Program-made: the position numbers and the translations under genes
Shown: in pieces, positions 50,361 through 63,292 of the stretch
Numbering within the stretch: the first letter of the stretch is position 1
Layout of the letters: every line of letters begins with the position of its first letter
Assembly: GCA_021234155.1 (NCBI GenBank)
Contig: JAJEKV010000034.1
Coordinates: 8,476,028-8,540,027 of the forward strand
DNA length: 64,000 nt
Reading direction: 5' to 3'
Origin: Isoetes taiwanensis
Taxonomy: Eukaryota > Streptophyta > Lycopodiopsida > Isoetales > Isoetaceae
Notes under the pieces: generated by a model
Seen by the model: only the letters and a program-made list of their open reading frames with translations
The model's database searches: none
Told to the model about the DNA's origin: nothing

Positions 50361-53300
50361 TCCTGTGGATTTTATCCAAATATATATTATTCTGAACTTA
50401 TTTATCTTTGTATATAGAATTTTAGTGTTCTTTAACCTCTAAAATACCGTTTTTCCAATCCTTCTTAAGAGGCTGTGCATGGCAAAAATAGCCTATGATA
50501 TCTTGTACTTGAACTTAATAGTTTCTGTAATAAAGATAAGCTTCCATTTACCTCTTTGGTATGCTACACGCCTTTGATAGTAAATATGTCCACAAAGCAA
50601 GGCAAAGAATGTGTAATTTATTTTTTACATACCTAAATCATATAAAAATCCTTTTAAAACGGAGCGATAGGCCTTTGAAATAGTGTAACGGCGAATAATA
50701 TTAGGAGTAATAATAAGCCAAATGGATTTTAGCAACACCACCAATTGTAAAATTCCCGTCCAATCAACAAAATGTAAGCTAATTCACCTCACAACGGTTC
50801 AACAGAATCAACCACGCAGAGAAACCCGGAGATCCTCACGCCAGTGCGCGACCACATCTAAGTATGGAAGCAAAGCGCATTAAAGGACCAATTACGGTAG
50901 CAATGAGACGCAGGACCACAACCATGTCTAATGATTTGAAAGTGCGTCGACTCAACTAAAAGCGAGCATGAACTCAACATGAACCACCCGCCAACCTGCG
51001 ACCTAATGCAGCTAAGGAAAGTCCATGAGCAGAAAAACGCCGCACATCCGCATGGAAAAAGGGTTATGAAAACAAGATACTCAGAAATAACCGACCGCAA
51101 AATTATCCTCATGAAACCTTAGGTCAAGCCAAAACGTCGTAACGTAGTGGGACAACCGGTATTGCGTTGATTAAATACCGGATATAGTGAGGAATTGTCT
51201 AAAATGTACATCTTAACCAATGCAAAACTAAAAGCAACATACATCCCTTGTTGAACTATGTGGACAAAGAGTTGATTAACGACTTATCAATGTCGACTCA
51301 GAGATGGCACCACCCCTCATAGCAATGACAAGATCTAGGAAAATACCAAGAAGCCAAACATTGATCCCCCCAGCCCGCCAAGTCAAAAATGATTTTAATA
51401 GCATCTACCGATGCCCTTTCACCAAAGGGTGCCTTCTCTCGTGAATAATTAAAAAATATTTGGAAGTGGTAGTTTTGGGGTATTTTATCGATTTTTTGTC
51501 TTAAGCCGAAAACTTTCCAAAACATTTTTAGATGGCTCCGGATATTTTTACAAGAATGGATGAGTTTTCTCGTGAGAACTTCCTTATTCCATGGTGCTAA
51601 CAAACTGCCTATGATCAATGCAAAAGGCACATAAGCCCGTCCTAATGACTGAGCAGAACTGCTTCAAAGTACTAAAAGAGGCCTAAGATCACAAAGATAA
51701 ATTAGAGAGGCATCTAGAGATCTCAGCCACCATCAAAGATTAGCATGGTGAACCCAATAAAGCAACAAATGCATCCCTGTAGACCAAGAAAACCTTGTTG
51801 CATGGGCCATGGGCAAGGCTCTACCGGTTACAAGGACTCTTCATGATGTCAAAGGGAATGGAATGGAATTGAATTGAATTGAATTTAATTTCTAATTTAG
51901 AGAACAGTACAATGGTGAGCTAGAAGTTTCTTATGCTCCTAGGACATTTCCCTTAAAGGTCTTTCTGAATATCATCTTTATAATTCATCTTTTGCACTTA
52001 TTTTTCTCATCTTCCTTTGGTACCACAAAAACAAACACAGGGCCCTCGCGATCTAAAGAAGGGAATTGCATATGATTGTCGGTTTTTGCCTTCAAAATTT
52101 GATTTATTGGCTGCCCTAGCAAACCCTGGTATCGGGTTTTTGGCATATTCCGCATATTCTAGAATACGCCCGCCTAAACCTCAACCGTTGTTGCCAAGAA
52201 CCGGCTGGCCACCCTCGCTTTCCGCCGATGTTGTTCGGAATCAGCCTAACCGACCATAGTTCCCCGAGGTTATGGAAGTGATACCGCAGGTAATGAGCGG
52301 CAAATTTCGAACATGGGGTTGTGATGCCAGATTTTGAAAAGTGGATTTTAGGAAGACAGCAAATCGCTGCAATTTTTCGTAATGTCCCCTTTTGTGCTAA
52401 TAAGGGGAATCTTAAACTTGATTTCGCGACCGGCCGCGGACCATGAGAGGATACTAGGAGAGGATGCAGACCTAGGAAGAATTGTGGTAGGTCCGCTAAG
52501 CGTTTGGAATTAGTCGATGATTCTAAATATGGCAACCACGCGATATCGCCACGTATAAGCATCCAAGATGTCTTAAGAAGATTTCCAAAGATGTCTCTCG
52601 CACATTAGCAATTGCTACCGAAACCATGTGAGATGGGGAAATTAGGAGATCGTTTTCTTTGCTTTTCCACATTTGACGAGCGCCCACCGACATGCTATGC
52701 TTGTTTAGAGCTATTACTGGCCATGGCTAATAGTGAATCTTGGTATATTGATTCATCCACATTTACATTGCAAGAGATGAATAACAAAAACTGGAAATTT
52801 GCGTAATCAATTGCAAGTATTGGTTAAGATCATTCCATGAAATAATGAAATCATAGGTTACATTCTTAGTTTAAAGCAAATTTTCTCTCCGCTTTCATGT
52901 TAAGTAGTCTAACGTGAAATCTTGATAGAAAATGGACAGGCCAAGCTTTGTGCACCTTATGATGCATGGTATAAACATGGTGAGGACACTCTTTAACATT
53001 GAGCGTGAATTGATGGCTAAAGTAATTCTAAAGCTTCTTATGTTCGTGACCAACGATATGTTTTTTCTTCATATTGACGTTTTAGTATCACCACGCCCGA
53101 TGATCTGTACACGATATCTCATATGTTCAATTCCAATTTTACATTATCTTTCATTTAAAAATCAAGTTTAGCCGCGGAGAATTGTTTGAGACGAGAATCA
53201 TCTCTGAAAAATGATATAGATGGGTTATCGCAGTGTTAAGCAATGGAGCCGCTTTCAAAAGTCTTAACTCTCATAGATTGTTTTGCAAGCCGCAACGATA

Positions 53301-56300
53301 TTCGCTACGCAGGTTGGTTTGTGCTTGGTTTCACTTGCTTTTCTATATGTGCGAGATTTTTATAACACTTGTAACCAACTCGACTGAAGATATTGGTTGT
53401 AGACCAGCGCAATGTTGGTTGAAGGTTAAATATCGAGGTGCTATCAATATCACCTCCTCGCAGACAAAAGAGCATGCACTATCCCTCGGATATTAGCAAA
53501 TGAGCCATCCATTATTTCCAAATCATCTCTACCACTTTGGTATCCCGAAAACTGAAATTTGCACTAATTCCAATATTAGCAAATGGGCCATTCCCAAGAT
53601 TCCTTAATCATTTTTGGCTTTGGTATCCAAAAAAAACTATGATGCGATTTCTAGTACTCGGTCATACTGGGTCGATGATTATGGTATGAGGATTGGAATT
53701 GTACTGCAGGTGCTAACTGCTTTTATTTTGATTGAAAGCCGATTAGTAGTACTTTTTTTAGAGTCCAAAGACTTTTAAGATAGAGGTCAGGTTCAAAAAG
53801 CCAGAGCATCACAGACGCAACTAATAGTAGAATATTTTTCAATTTCTTTTGCCCAGTTCTTCATTTTTCTTTCTATTTTTTTTGTGTAGGTGTAAGACCA
53901 TATTTCTGTGTCAGATAGCTAAATTTTGGTGTGTGGAAACCACTTAAAGAAGAAGCAACGTAACGATAAGAAGTGAGTTGGAGCTATAAGGTGTCATTTC
54001 AAAAAAGTTGTTTTAAAGGTTAATTTTTTGCTCTTATTCAATTTTAGGCATGTGCTCGAATTTATTTCTGAACTGGATTGCCTTTTTATTCTAATTTTCA
54101 TATTCTTATATCCAAGATAGAAAATAGCTCTCATATGGATGTTGTCTATTTATGGTTACTCTTCTTATCTATGAAGCATTCCATGACTATTTGATGCATT
54201 TCTAAATACAATGCATGAGAGATTGTCAAACATGATGTTGTGCACCCTCGACAATTCTTTTAGCGAAGTGCAAGTGGCAAACAAATGGAAGGTAATCGCA
54301 TGAAGATTGTATGAAGGAGAAAATCCGGCAGATATGAGCATTAATATTTCTTTTGTTCTCTTTAGCTTCGCACTACTCTTGATTTTCTTGCCGCAGTTGT
54401 TTTCCACCGGCTTGTTAATGGTTTCTTTAATGTGACGCGATTAATATATTGAGGCCGCTATGCAATACATTGTATTTTGTTGCCTCGCGATATACCAGAA
54501 AAGATTTTAAACCGGTTATTGAAGTGTATGACTTCACCATAATAGATCAAGGGTATCGCCTAATCTACACCGCTTTTGATTGCTTCTGCTCATATACGCT
54601 TTAGGATTGGCGCCTCCTACCGCCAACGCTAATTGTTTCTAATTGACAAGCAGGCCTTGTTTGAGCAAAGTCGTAAAAATCCATACCGTTTCACGCCGGC
54701 CATGGGCTATCACTTGTAGGGATTTTCACTGCATTGTTATATATGGAAAGAGTTTGCATGCGACATGGGCTTATGGTGCTTAATGGTAATAATAGTGATG
54801 GGCATGTCCCGAAAGCATCCACCATGATGTTAGAGATTCTTTCCTACACCCTTTGGGAGTTTAAGGTGCTACTCTTGACTCTATGCTCACGCTTCGATCG
54901 GCTTAGATGGCACGCCACTCGAGGTACCCAAAATGTACCTACATTCTACCACCATAATTAAGCTGTTTCTAGATATTTATAGTCCGAAACTGTTAAAGAT
55001 TCATTTTTAAGTGTTGATATGTAGTCTTTAATCATCAAACTTGTTATGGTCAATACAAGAGCTAATTTTATTTAAACACCTTTTATTATAATAGAAATAA
55101 ATACCTGCAAAGGAAGCAAAAATGAAATTAATATTGGAGACCTCTAATGCTTGAACAGAATTTGCGTGTATTTTGCCCTAGGCAAGGGAACGGAGAGGAA
55201 CTTTCTACCCAGATGTTTGGCAGGAGGAGGAAGAGGATGATGAGCCAAATGCAAGAGGGCATGGAATGAAGGAATGACCCCTTCGTGAGCAGAAGCTATC
55301 ATGTGAAGCATTAAGCTGACTGGCCCGCTTCTTGGTGAGGAGACAAGATGCTCTCTTTCTACCTAATGAAAGAAGACGACTTCATTGAGAGACTACATTC
55401 AGGTATGCATGTTCAAATGACAATGATTTTATGGTTTGCTATATAGTTCCAAGATAAGCACATGTCCAAACATACGGGAAACAAAACCTTGTGTATGTCG
55501 CAGCATGCCGGTGCTATAGGGAAGGCCGCCCACATGGCCAAATGGCATGACCATGGAAACACCCAATCTTCAAGCACTGGATTAATTATACTACTAACTA
55601 AGTGGGCCATGTAGGTTTTTACTATTACATATTTTTGTTACCCAAAACCATCTTTAAAAAATGAGTTTATTTCATTGTCCATGCAATGTCCTAGATTCGA
55701 TGCGCAGATTCCCCGGCAGGATTGTCGTGAGAAATTTTCTTCGTGAATTTAAGGAGATGAGCAGCTAAAACGCACTGCATTGCAGAGTCGGTGATGTATG
55801 CCTTGGTTTTGTGTCATGATACCGCTTTCCAATAATACAAGGTGTAATGAAGCTTTTTATTAGCCGATATTGCTAATGCTCCATCACTACATGGAATCAC
55901 GTAGTTCACATGAGGTTCATTTATTAATGACCAAGAAGTAAAGCCGATTTAACGCCGCCGGGTTGGAAGTCCTATGGCCGAAGCTTAGAGTTAACAAGTT
56001 TTCTTGCAACACCTAGGTGTTTGATAATCGCTAAGTTCAAGCCAACCATGCAGAATCATTTGCCGGTGAAATTGGAACCATATATCAACATTTTGAGTTG
56101 GGCTTAAGCATATTGTGTGCTATTATGTACATGTACAAATGGATGGAAGTGATGTGTGTTCATGTAGTTGCCCATGATATCCCTCTCTTGGATTTAAGAC
56201 CGAGAACAGCTTAGTGTTAGAGTTCGGGATGCAACACTTTCTACTTCTCGAAATTCAATTTGAATGCTTTCACTGCTAAACATGTGATGGAGAGACATTA

Positions 56301-58689
56301 TATTTGCAAGCCAACCAAAGTTGCAGCCACGAGATACACCTTTGTATGCATCTTTATAGGTACCCTTATAAAAACTTTTATTGTGTGAGAAGCTTTAAAT
56401 ATTTATGAGATATGCAATTCTATAATTAATCTAGAAGGGTGTTCAAAAAGATTGCTGGCCTACTATGGATAATAGAAGGAAGGAAGGAAGGAAGCTTTTA
56501 AAGGTATTTTGCAAGATATGCAATTTATGGCTCAATCTAGAAGGGTGTTGAAAAGTATCATAAGGGTCAATATGGATAATAGAAGGGAAAACTCCCAATA
56601 TTATTAATTCCATGTAAGACTATTTTGCATCTTTAGAAGGAAAAAACTCCTTAACCTCTTTATAAGAGTAGATATTTTACCTCACACATGGGCCAAGCTT
56701 TCCTGCTAGAGAGAGAAACACCTTTAGTTGTTTAGCATGCAAAAACTTAGATGCTCACTTCTGGCATGCATAGACTCTTGATTAATGGTGGTAAAATTAA
56801 AAACTTTATAAGGCGCAATTTTTCTTGTTCTAATATTGTTACTAAGGACCTTTTGATGCTAAGATTGCATAAATACTTAATTTATATAAACTTACTCATT
56901 ATACAATTTCATGAACTATGTTTACTTACTAAAGTTTAAAAGTTGTTTTTTTTACACTGCATAATCTCCATTTTTTTAATTGCTCCATAAGGGGATTTGT
57001 CACACAAATTACATTTCTACATGTGATTAAACTAATGCTTAATTGTCAAATATTGGTTAGGAGCTTCATTACAATGACCACATTCCTTCAATTGTTTCAA
57101 TCTGCGCTTTCTTAACTTCTCACATTAATTTGTAGCCTCTCACACCTCTACCATACACACCACTAAAGGATGCTAATATAAGTGGGTAAAATATCGTTAT
57201 CACTCATTTGCATTTTCTAGACATATGAGCAAAAAATGCCAAGAAATTTATGGGGAATTTCAATCAATCCTTTATGCCAATGGATTCGATTTCTGTTTTA
57301 CAAGGCACAAACTAATAATGTGATTAAGATATGTTGACATTTGATGGTTGGCTTGAATCCCTCAATTTGACCAATTATTTAATATCACAAAGCAGTTTAA
57401 CTACTCCAAGAAAATAATAACATAACTCCTCCATCAAATGTCCAATGTACACATTGTAACAAGCCAAATTTAGCTTTGAAATGCACGCGTATAACAATAA
57501 CAATTTTATATATATATATATTTTTTATATTTTATATATTTGCCAGTTTGATTTCCAATTCCCGAGCATATTGTGGCTGTACATATATTTTCTGTCAATA
57601 ACATAGTATCCTACCCAGCATCGTTGGAAATGATGGCCTTGTAAAATTTTTATAACTATTAAACTTCCTTATGTCGAGATAAAAGCCCAAAGAATGTCAA
57701 GCACTTCTTTTCTAGTATAATACTAAAGCCGCTTTAGGATAAGTCTCAGGAGTAACCATCTTGTCCCTTCATTTTTGTAAATTATTTTCATCCCTTGATT
57801 TAGTTTTTCATGCCTCAAGCTGCATCGGGCTAAGCGCCAAGGCATTAGCTGCCTTCTTGGTACCTCCGTGAGTTAGATGATCCCTCCGGAGAACTTTCAC
57901 TACAATAACAAAAAGGGTATTAGCAGACGGAGAAGCAATACCCGTAATTCATGAGTTTGATGGGCACTTAATTTGCCGAGATTAGCTTAGTATGCTTCTT
58001 AGTTAGCCTAGTGGTCGGCATATGTATTCTAGCTAGTAGAGCATGTGCCGTAATCTTGGAACGTAGGTGATGATGGGATACGTACTTAAGGCATTCTCTA
58101 GGTCAACGCCAAGACCAGAGGGCAGATGCCAAAGACCGTCGCGCAGAGAGGAAGTGAGGCATGGTGGGCGGCGATGGGGACATCCTGTCGATGTTTCATG
58201 CGCCACCACGCGGGCACGCCGCGACCACCATAGGGGGTCATGGTGAGGTTTAAGCGATCGCGCCGATGATGGGGATCGGTGGAGACGCCCCAGCTTGAAA
58301 CCCGCATGATGCACTGGGGGTACGACAGACTTGATCATGGGCAATGATAGAGCATCTTAAATGTTCCTTAAGCTCAAATCCTTATGGGGGCCATGATGGG
58401 GCAAGGCAGGGTAACCTTGTGCTACCGTGCGTATGCAGCATAGGGGAGCACCGACGGGAGTTTATTACGGAAGCCGTTTTGGTTTAGGCTTAAATTATGA
58501 ACTCTAATAATTAGTGATAATGTTTTGACTTACTATAAAGCATTTTTATTGTTAAGGCTATATAATTTTGCATAGGTATAAACATAGCCCATACTATATG
58601 TTAAGTGAATAACAGAAGCCGTATGTATTTTGTTCCCGCAGAACGCAGGGGTAGTTATTTTAGCCGCATGCCGGTGGACAGATTATCCC
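50361..58689. other. Long intergenic stretch, no supported gene
   Basis: AT-rich with short ORFs only. The longest, 148 codons on the minus strand (52562-52116), has no recognised domain and overlaps a plus ORF. Simple repeats: (GAATT)n at 51855-51890, (GGAA)n at 56475-56492 and (TA)n at about 57510-57540. The part just before LTR copy B (about 58000-58689) should be the 3' interior of that element if it is intact, but no pol motif was recognised. Confidence 0.45.
56395..56595 (+). repeat. Local tandem duplication, period ~110 bp
   Basis: 'gatatgcaatt ... aatctagaagggtgtt ... tatggataatagaagg' occurs twice, at about 56399-56473 and 56515-56587, with a GGAA microsatellite between. Confidence 0.6.
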
Positions 58690-58699
58690 AAGGGGAGAA
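58690..58699 (+). promoter_or_regulatory. Polypurine tract before LTR copy B
   Basis: AAGGGGAGAA immediately precedes TGTGAAG, the LTR start. This identifies copy B as a 3' LTR in plus orientation. Confidence 0.75.
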
Positions 58700-60298
58700 T
58701 GTGAAGTTCCGGGAGAATATACGCCTACAACACGATATTTTGGACCTATCACTATACAAGTCTACCCTTGTAGCCTTGTATATCTTAGAAAGTGGCAGGT
58801 GCACATCTAAGTTAAATGCTTGACTTAGATAACCCTTTGATAAGGCCCATTTCACATAGCCTTATCCTATTGGGCAAACCGCATCCCACATGGGATCCTA
58901 ACTTATATTAGCTTAAACCCCAACCCTAAACCTCTTTTTCCCCACCCTAGCACCCCTCGGCATCTACGCACTCAAACCCGCTCAGCACCGCTGTCAGGGC
59001 ATAGTCCAGTGCAAGCAGCCCCTCCTGAGTGATTCGATCTGGAGCAAGTGCCTTTTGACCAACCAAGACCATGGAGACGCCAGATTGGGAGGGAGTGCTT
59101 CCGGAGCAGGTATGTAGAGTAGTGTTTTGGTAGATCATCTGAAGTTAGCACCCGCATGGGTTAGTATTGCATTCAGAGTAGCCATCCTAGAACTCCTTTA
59201 TTCAACATCTTGAACCCTAATCAAGGAACCCTAACTCCAGAATTAGATAGGTATGATTAGGTTAAGATGTTTTATGATGACATCATGATATGATGTTATG
59301 TGATGTTGGTTGATCATGTTTGCTCCCCTTGTATTGGGAAGGGGGTAGAGAACTAGTAGCCAATACGTAGTATGCTCCTAGTTAGATCCCTTAGTTCCTA
59401 TTAATTACGGGCTCAGCATAAGAGCCCACCGGCTAGGAGGCTATGATGTGACTCAGCATTACACAACGGGCTAGAGGCACACGGATGGGGGATCCTTGGC
59501 TGAGCGTGGCTACCGGGGATCCCAAAGCCGGCTAGGCCTATGGTCGGGTCACTTTGTGTGGGCCGTGGCATGGGTCCGACACCTCCCGGGCAATGGTGTC
59601 CGCCTCCTCGTGAGTTGCAAGTGCCTGCTTGGCCCCGCTTTGGGGGTTGTCGGGTACGAATCGCGGTGTCACAATGTATTCTAGCCTGAACCTCTAGACC
59701 CCGGGAGGGAGGGAGGGAGGGGTGGGAGGGAGGGAGGGAAGGGAAGGAAGGAACCCCAATGAACCTGGGAGATAACCCTGAGTAGTCTTGATGGTGATGC
59801 CAGAGATCATGTGATCCTAAGACTAGAATCATGCCGCAGCCCGGATCTAGCTCATTCTCCAAAGTATGCACAGAGGGGCGATGAGTGGTCAACCCTAGCT
59901 TATTGTCTATAGCCAGCCCCGCCATTGTTATGACTCTGGCCCCGCTTATCTTGAGGCTCAGCTGCCCACTATCCTCCTTATTGAGCTTTAGCCATGGGTA
60001 GGAGCTCTCATGTTTTATGGCATATGCTTACCTTCTTTGTAGTTATAGATATGTGGATGAGCTACCCTTCGAGGTAATATGATGTGTTGTATTGTTAGTT
60101 CGACGTTGTTTATGCTCCGTTGTGATAGGAGCCCATAGGGGAAGGGGCGCTAAAAGACACCTTTCCCCAGAACCCGCACCCCGCACAAGGTCATTCCAAA
60201 GTGCGGATAGACTGAGGGCCTGCATGGCCGGCGGACCAGATGGGGATTTCCTACGGAGTGTACGGCGGGCTACCAGATATTTAGTAGGGAGCGCCACA
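58700..60298 (+). mobile_element. LTR copy B, 3' LTR of the H3-tail element family
   Basis: 1599 bp, TGTGAAGTTCC to GCGCCACA, homologous along its length to the reverse complement of copy A. A polypurine tract lies upstream. No primer binding site follows, and the bases flanking it (GAGAA and TCTAT) do not match, as expected of a 3' LTR. It contains a (GGGA)n expansion at 59703-59752 that is absent from copy A, and a TATA/telo-box block at 58903-58930. Its 5' partner is not in the window. Confidence 0.82.
59703..59752 (+). repeat. (GGGA)n microsatellite in LTR B
   Basis: About 50 bp of GGGA/GGAA repeats, private to this LTR copy. Confidence 0.8.
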
Positions 60299-60534
60299 TC
60301 TATCTTTTCGTAGTCCGGTCAGTGATACATAAATGCTTTTTTGCAATTTGTTCTGCTTTTATTCCTTTGGCATTGATGAGTTTTAAACACCGTGGTTTTT
60401 TAGGTCATATAAGGTTTTCTTATCTGTTTGGGGGGTTTGGTGCAAACATATATAGTTTCAGTAAAACGCTTGTATAGATTTTAGTTAATTTGAGAAGTCT
60501 ACCTTCTTTTTTAGTAAAGTGGAGGAATACGCGT

Positions 60535-61600
60535 GACATTACCTACTAGAGTTGAATCAATTACACTTGCAAACCCAAAATGCTCAACCCATCAGCTTTG
60601 TCCAAGAATAGAAGTCTCATACCATGGCTTTACGCCATTCGGGTCGTAGTAAGATTATTTTCTCTTCTCAAATTTTCAGCTACCTTGTTTCCTTTCTCTT
60701 TTTCCCTTTTGCTATTTTATTTGAGAGAATTACTATTCTTGCGGTCTTACCATGCTTTTCTTTTAAGGATATAGTTGGATAGCTTAAGAATAAAACATGT
60801 TATACCAATATCCGTAGATCTTGCTTATAAGTTGGTTCATCAATGCAAGAATTGATAGACTCCGTACATGCAAGGCATGTGTGTCTCGATAATTCAAAGT
60901 GGGCTCCATTCTATTCCCTCGCTTTTGCTAACCATCTTGTTTGTCTCGTTGTTTTCCGAAAGTTTGTTAGAGGTAGATAATTTTTTATTGAAACCCTAAA
61001 GCGAGATCAGCATACATGGAATGCAATCATTGATGCCACTACCAAGCCCGGAGAAGGTAAGATCATACTTCCAATTTGTTTTTTCTGAATGAACTTTAAG
61101 GCATGAACGCAGACTAAGTTTACATTTTCAAACATCCCAAAGGCAAGATGAATATAGAAGACATGAATAATTGGCAAAATATCCTGAGGTTGTTGTTAGA
61201 ATACACCTTACTAGATATGGGCATTTGGAGGAGGCAATGAGTGTCGATCAATTGCAAGAGAAGCAAGATGTAGTGTCATGGTGTACGATGATTTCTCGGA
61301 TATGCACACCATGGTAAAAACCGCCTTTGCCTTAAAAATATTTTGAAAAATGCAAGGTAATGGTGTGGTTCTAGACAGCCTTGTCTTTCAAAGCATCATA
61401 AAAAAGCATTCTCGCATACAAGAATCGCCATAAAATAAGGGAAGTGCATTCACTGCTTGCTTTTTTGAAAACAAATTCACCAAACACCTGGCCATAAGGA
61501 GTGCCCTCCTAGATATGTCCGAAAGTGCCCCGCTTGACATGTCTTGATATGTATAAGAAGTGTAGAAAATCAAGCTTTAGGCACATAGAATCTTTGATAC
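60535..61600 (+). pseudogene. PPR gene fragment, copy 1 (broken)
   Basis: Broken frames give PLS-class PPR phrases: FANHLVCLV, FIETLKRDQHTWNAIIDATT, then (after frame changes) AFALKIF, KMQGNGVVLDSLVFQSIIKK, LAIRSALLDMSESAPLDMS. The pattern of a repeat ending in 'RD..TWNAII.A' is typical of plant organelle RNA-binding PPR proteins. Stops and frameshifts throughout show it is non-functional. The first ~700 bp is duplicated at 63293-64000 (offset about 2758 bp). Sequence before about 60830 is non-coding, with pyrimidine-rich tracts. Confidence 0.75.
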
Positions 61601-61728
61601 ATTGTTGGATCTGAGTGTACTATCATGGATTTCAATTCATTCCGTGGTTTATCGACATGACCGTAACTCCTTTGCTATAGAATAATCCTTTAGCCTCAAG
61701 AAACACTAGAATATCTTTGTGTTTAGTA

Positions 61729-63286
61729 TGTGACGCCCCTAATATATACGGCCCCCCGCATATACATACAGGGACTTCCCTTCCATGGCAATCAGCTCAT
61801 GAGCAGGCCCTCCGCCTAACTCTGGACCATCCGTGAGAGAGATGCCCGGGTGAAGGACACCCGAGGTGTCATTCGCCCACGCCTTCAATGGGACTCCTAA
61901 GTTGCTAAGCGTTGAATACATGTTAGCACACAAAGATAAATCATATATAAATAACCACCATGAAGGGTGGCCCATCCATCCAAGTACTAACGGCAAAGAA
62001 TATGCATCTAATCCTAAGGAAAACACCCCAAACCCCCATTCTCTACCCCCGCCTCACTCCCCGTGAGGATGGACTCGACGCTCTGGCCTCAAGAGATCAA
62101 CAGACGTAGGTATAACCCGGGCGCTATCGGCATAGAACAAAGGCTAGGGTTGTCCACCCATCCACCCTCCTGTGCACACTTTGCAGATGAGTCTAATCAT
62201 GCTATGGCATCACTATAGCCTTCCTGAGACGCAGACCAAGGTATCACCCTTCGAGCTACTCCAGGTTCATGAAGCCCTGGTCCGATGAGGCGTGTCAGGA
62301 AGTGTCCCCTCCGTGATCGCAAGCCGCTCCATGGGTGGGTTAGAGAATACGTGCGATCAGCTTACCCCGCATCCGCACCCACTTACTCACCCTAAATCAC
62401 TAAAGCAACGTGATGCCCCATACGGTCACACCTCTGCACCCGTGGAGTGTCGGCCCATACCCGCCCCTCTACGGATCGGCTATCGTGCCTAGCTATCAGG
62501 AGTCCTGTGAGCCTTGTATGTTCGTGGCAAGACCCCACCCCACTTCACCATCAAGCCCTTCTCCTCGTGTGCTGGGCAATCCCATAGCATCCATGACTCG
62601 GTGGTCTCTTGTGTGCAATGTGTCAAAACTAATGGGAATAATACGTGGCTCTATCTAGGAGCATACTACAATACATGGGCTCAGAGGTCTCTACCCCCTC
62701 GAATCCCCCATCTCCCAGTGCTAACTAAGCAAAGAACTACTAAAACCATCAACCAAAGCACATACGAGAGACTAGAGATAAGAATACTCACCATATCAAT
62801 CAAGGGTTAGCCTAACAGTAAACCACAGAGAAAAATGTAGAAAGAACACATCACGTAGAGGTGCTATGCTATAAATCATCAAGGTAACCCCATCGACTAA
62901 CCACAAATCGGTCTTGGGCTGCTCCAGCTCGACTAATCTTAAGTACCGGGGTACGCTTCTCCTCCTCCATCTCCAATTGTTTTAATTCGAATTGGGGCAC
63001 AAAAAGCCCTAATTTGGGTGTCCAAAATGGAAACCCCGCGCTTTGCCCAATCGATTTGGGCTGTGTGGCATGTCATTAATTAACTAATTTGGTATTTTAG
63101 CCCTTTTTAATATTAGGATAAGACCTAAATTCGAATTAGGGTTTTGGGTTAGGTTTCCCACCTTTATAATTTAATTATTAACATAGCTAATTTTAGCTTA
63201 TATGAATAATTAATGTGCCATTAATTATTCATAGTGACGGTCATGTATTTATACTTAAATATGCGATAAATATGTGGAACATCACA
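61729..63286 (-). mobile_element. Solo LTR (copy C) with 5-bp target duplication
   Basis: 1558 bp. On the minus strand it begins TGTGATGTTCC at 63286 and ends CGTCACA at 61729. TAGTA flanks both ends exactly (61724-61728 and 63287-63291), proving the boundaries and the 5-bp duplication typical of LTR elements. There is no internal region, primer site or polypurine tract, so it is a solo LTR left by recombination between two LTRs. It matches copies A and B. Confidence 0.92.
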
Positions 63287-63292
63287 TAGTAG

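Noticed and set aside
52116-52562. 148-codon minus ORF
   Set aside because: No recognisable motif and an opposite-strand ORF of similar quality.
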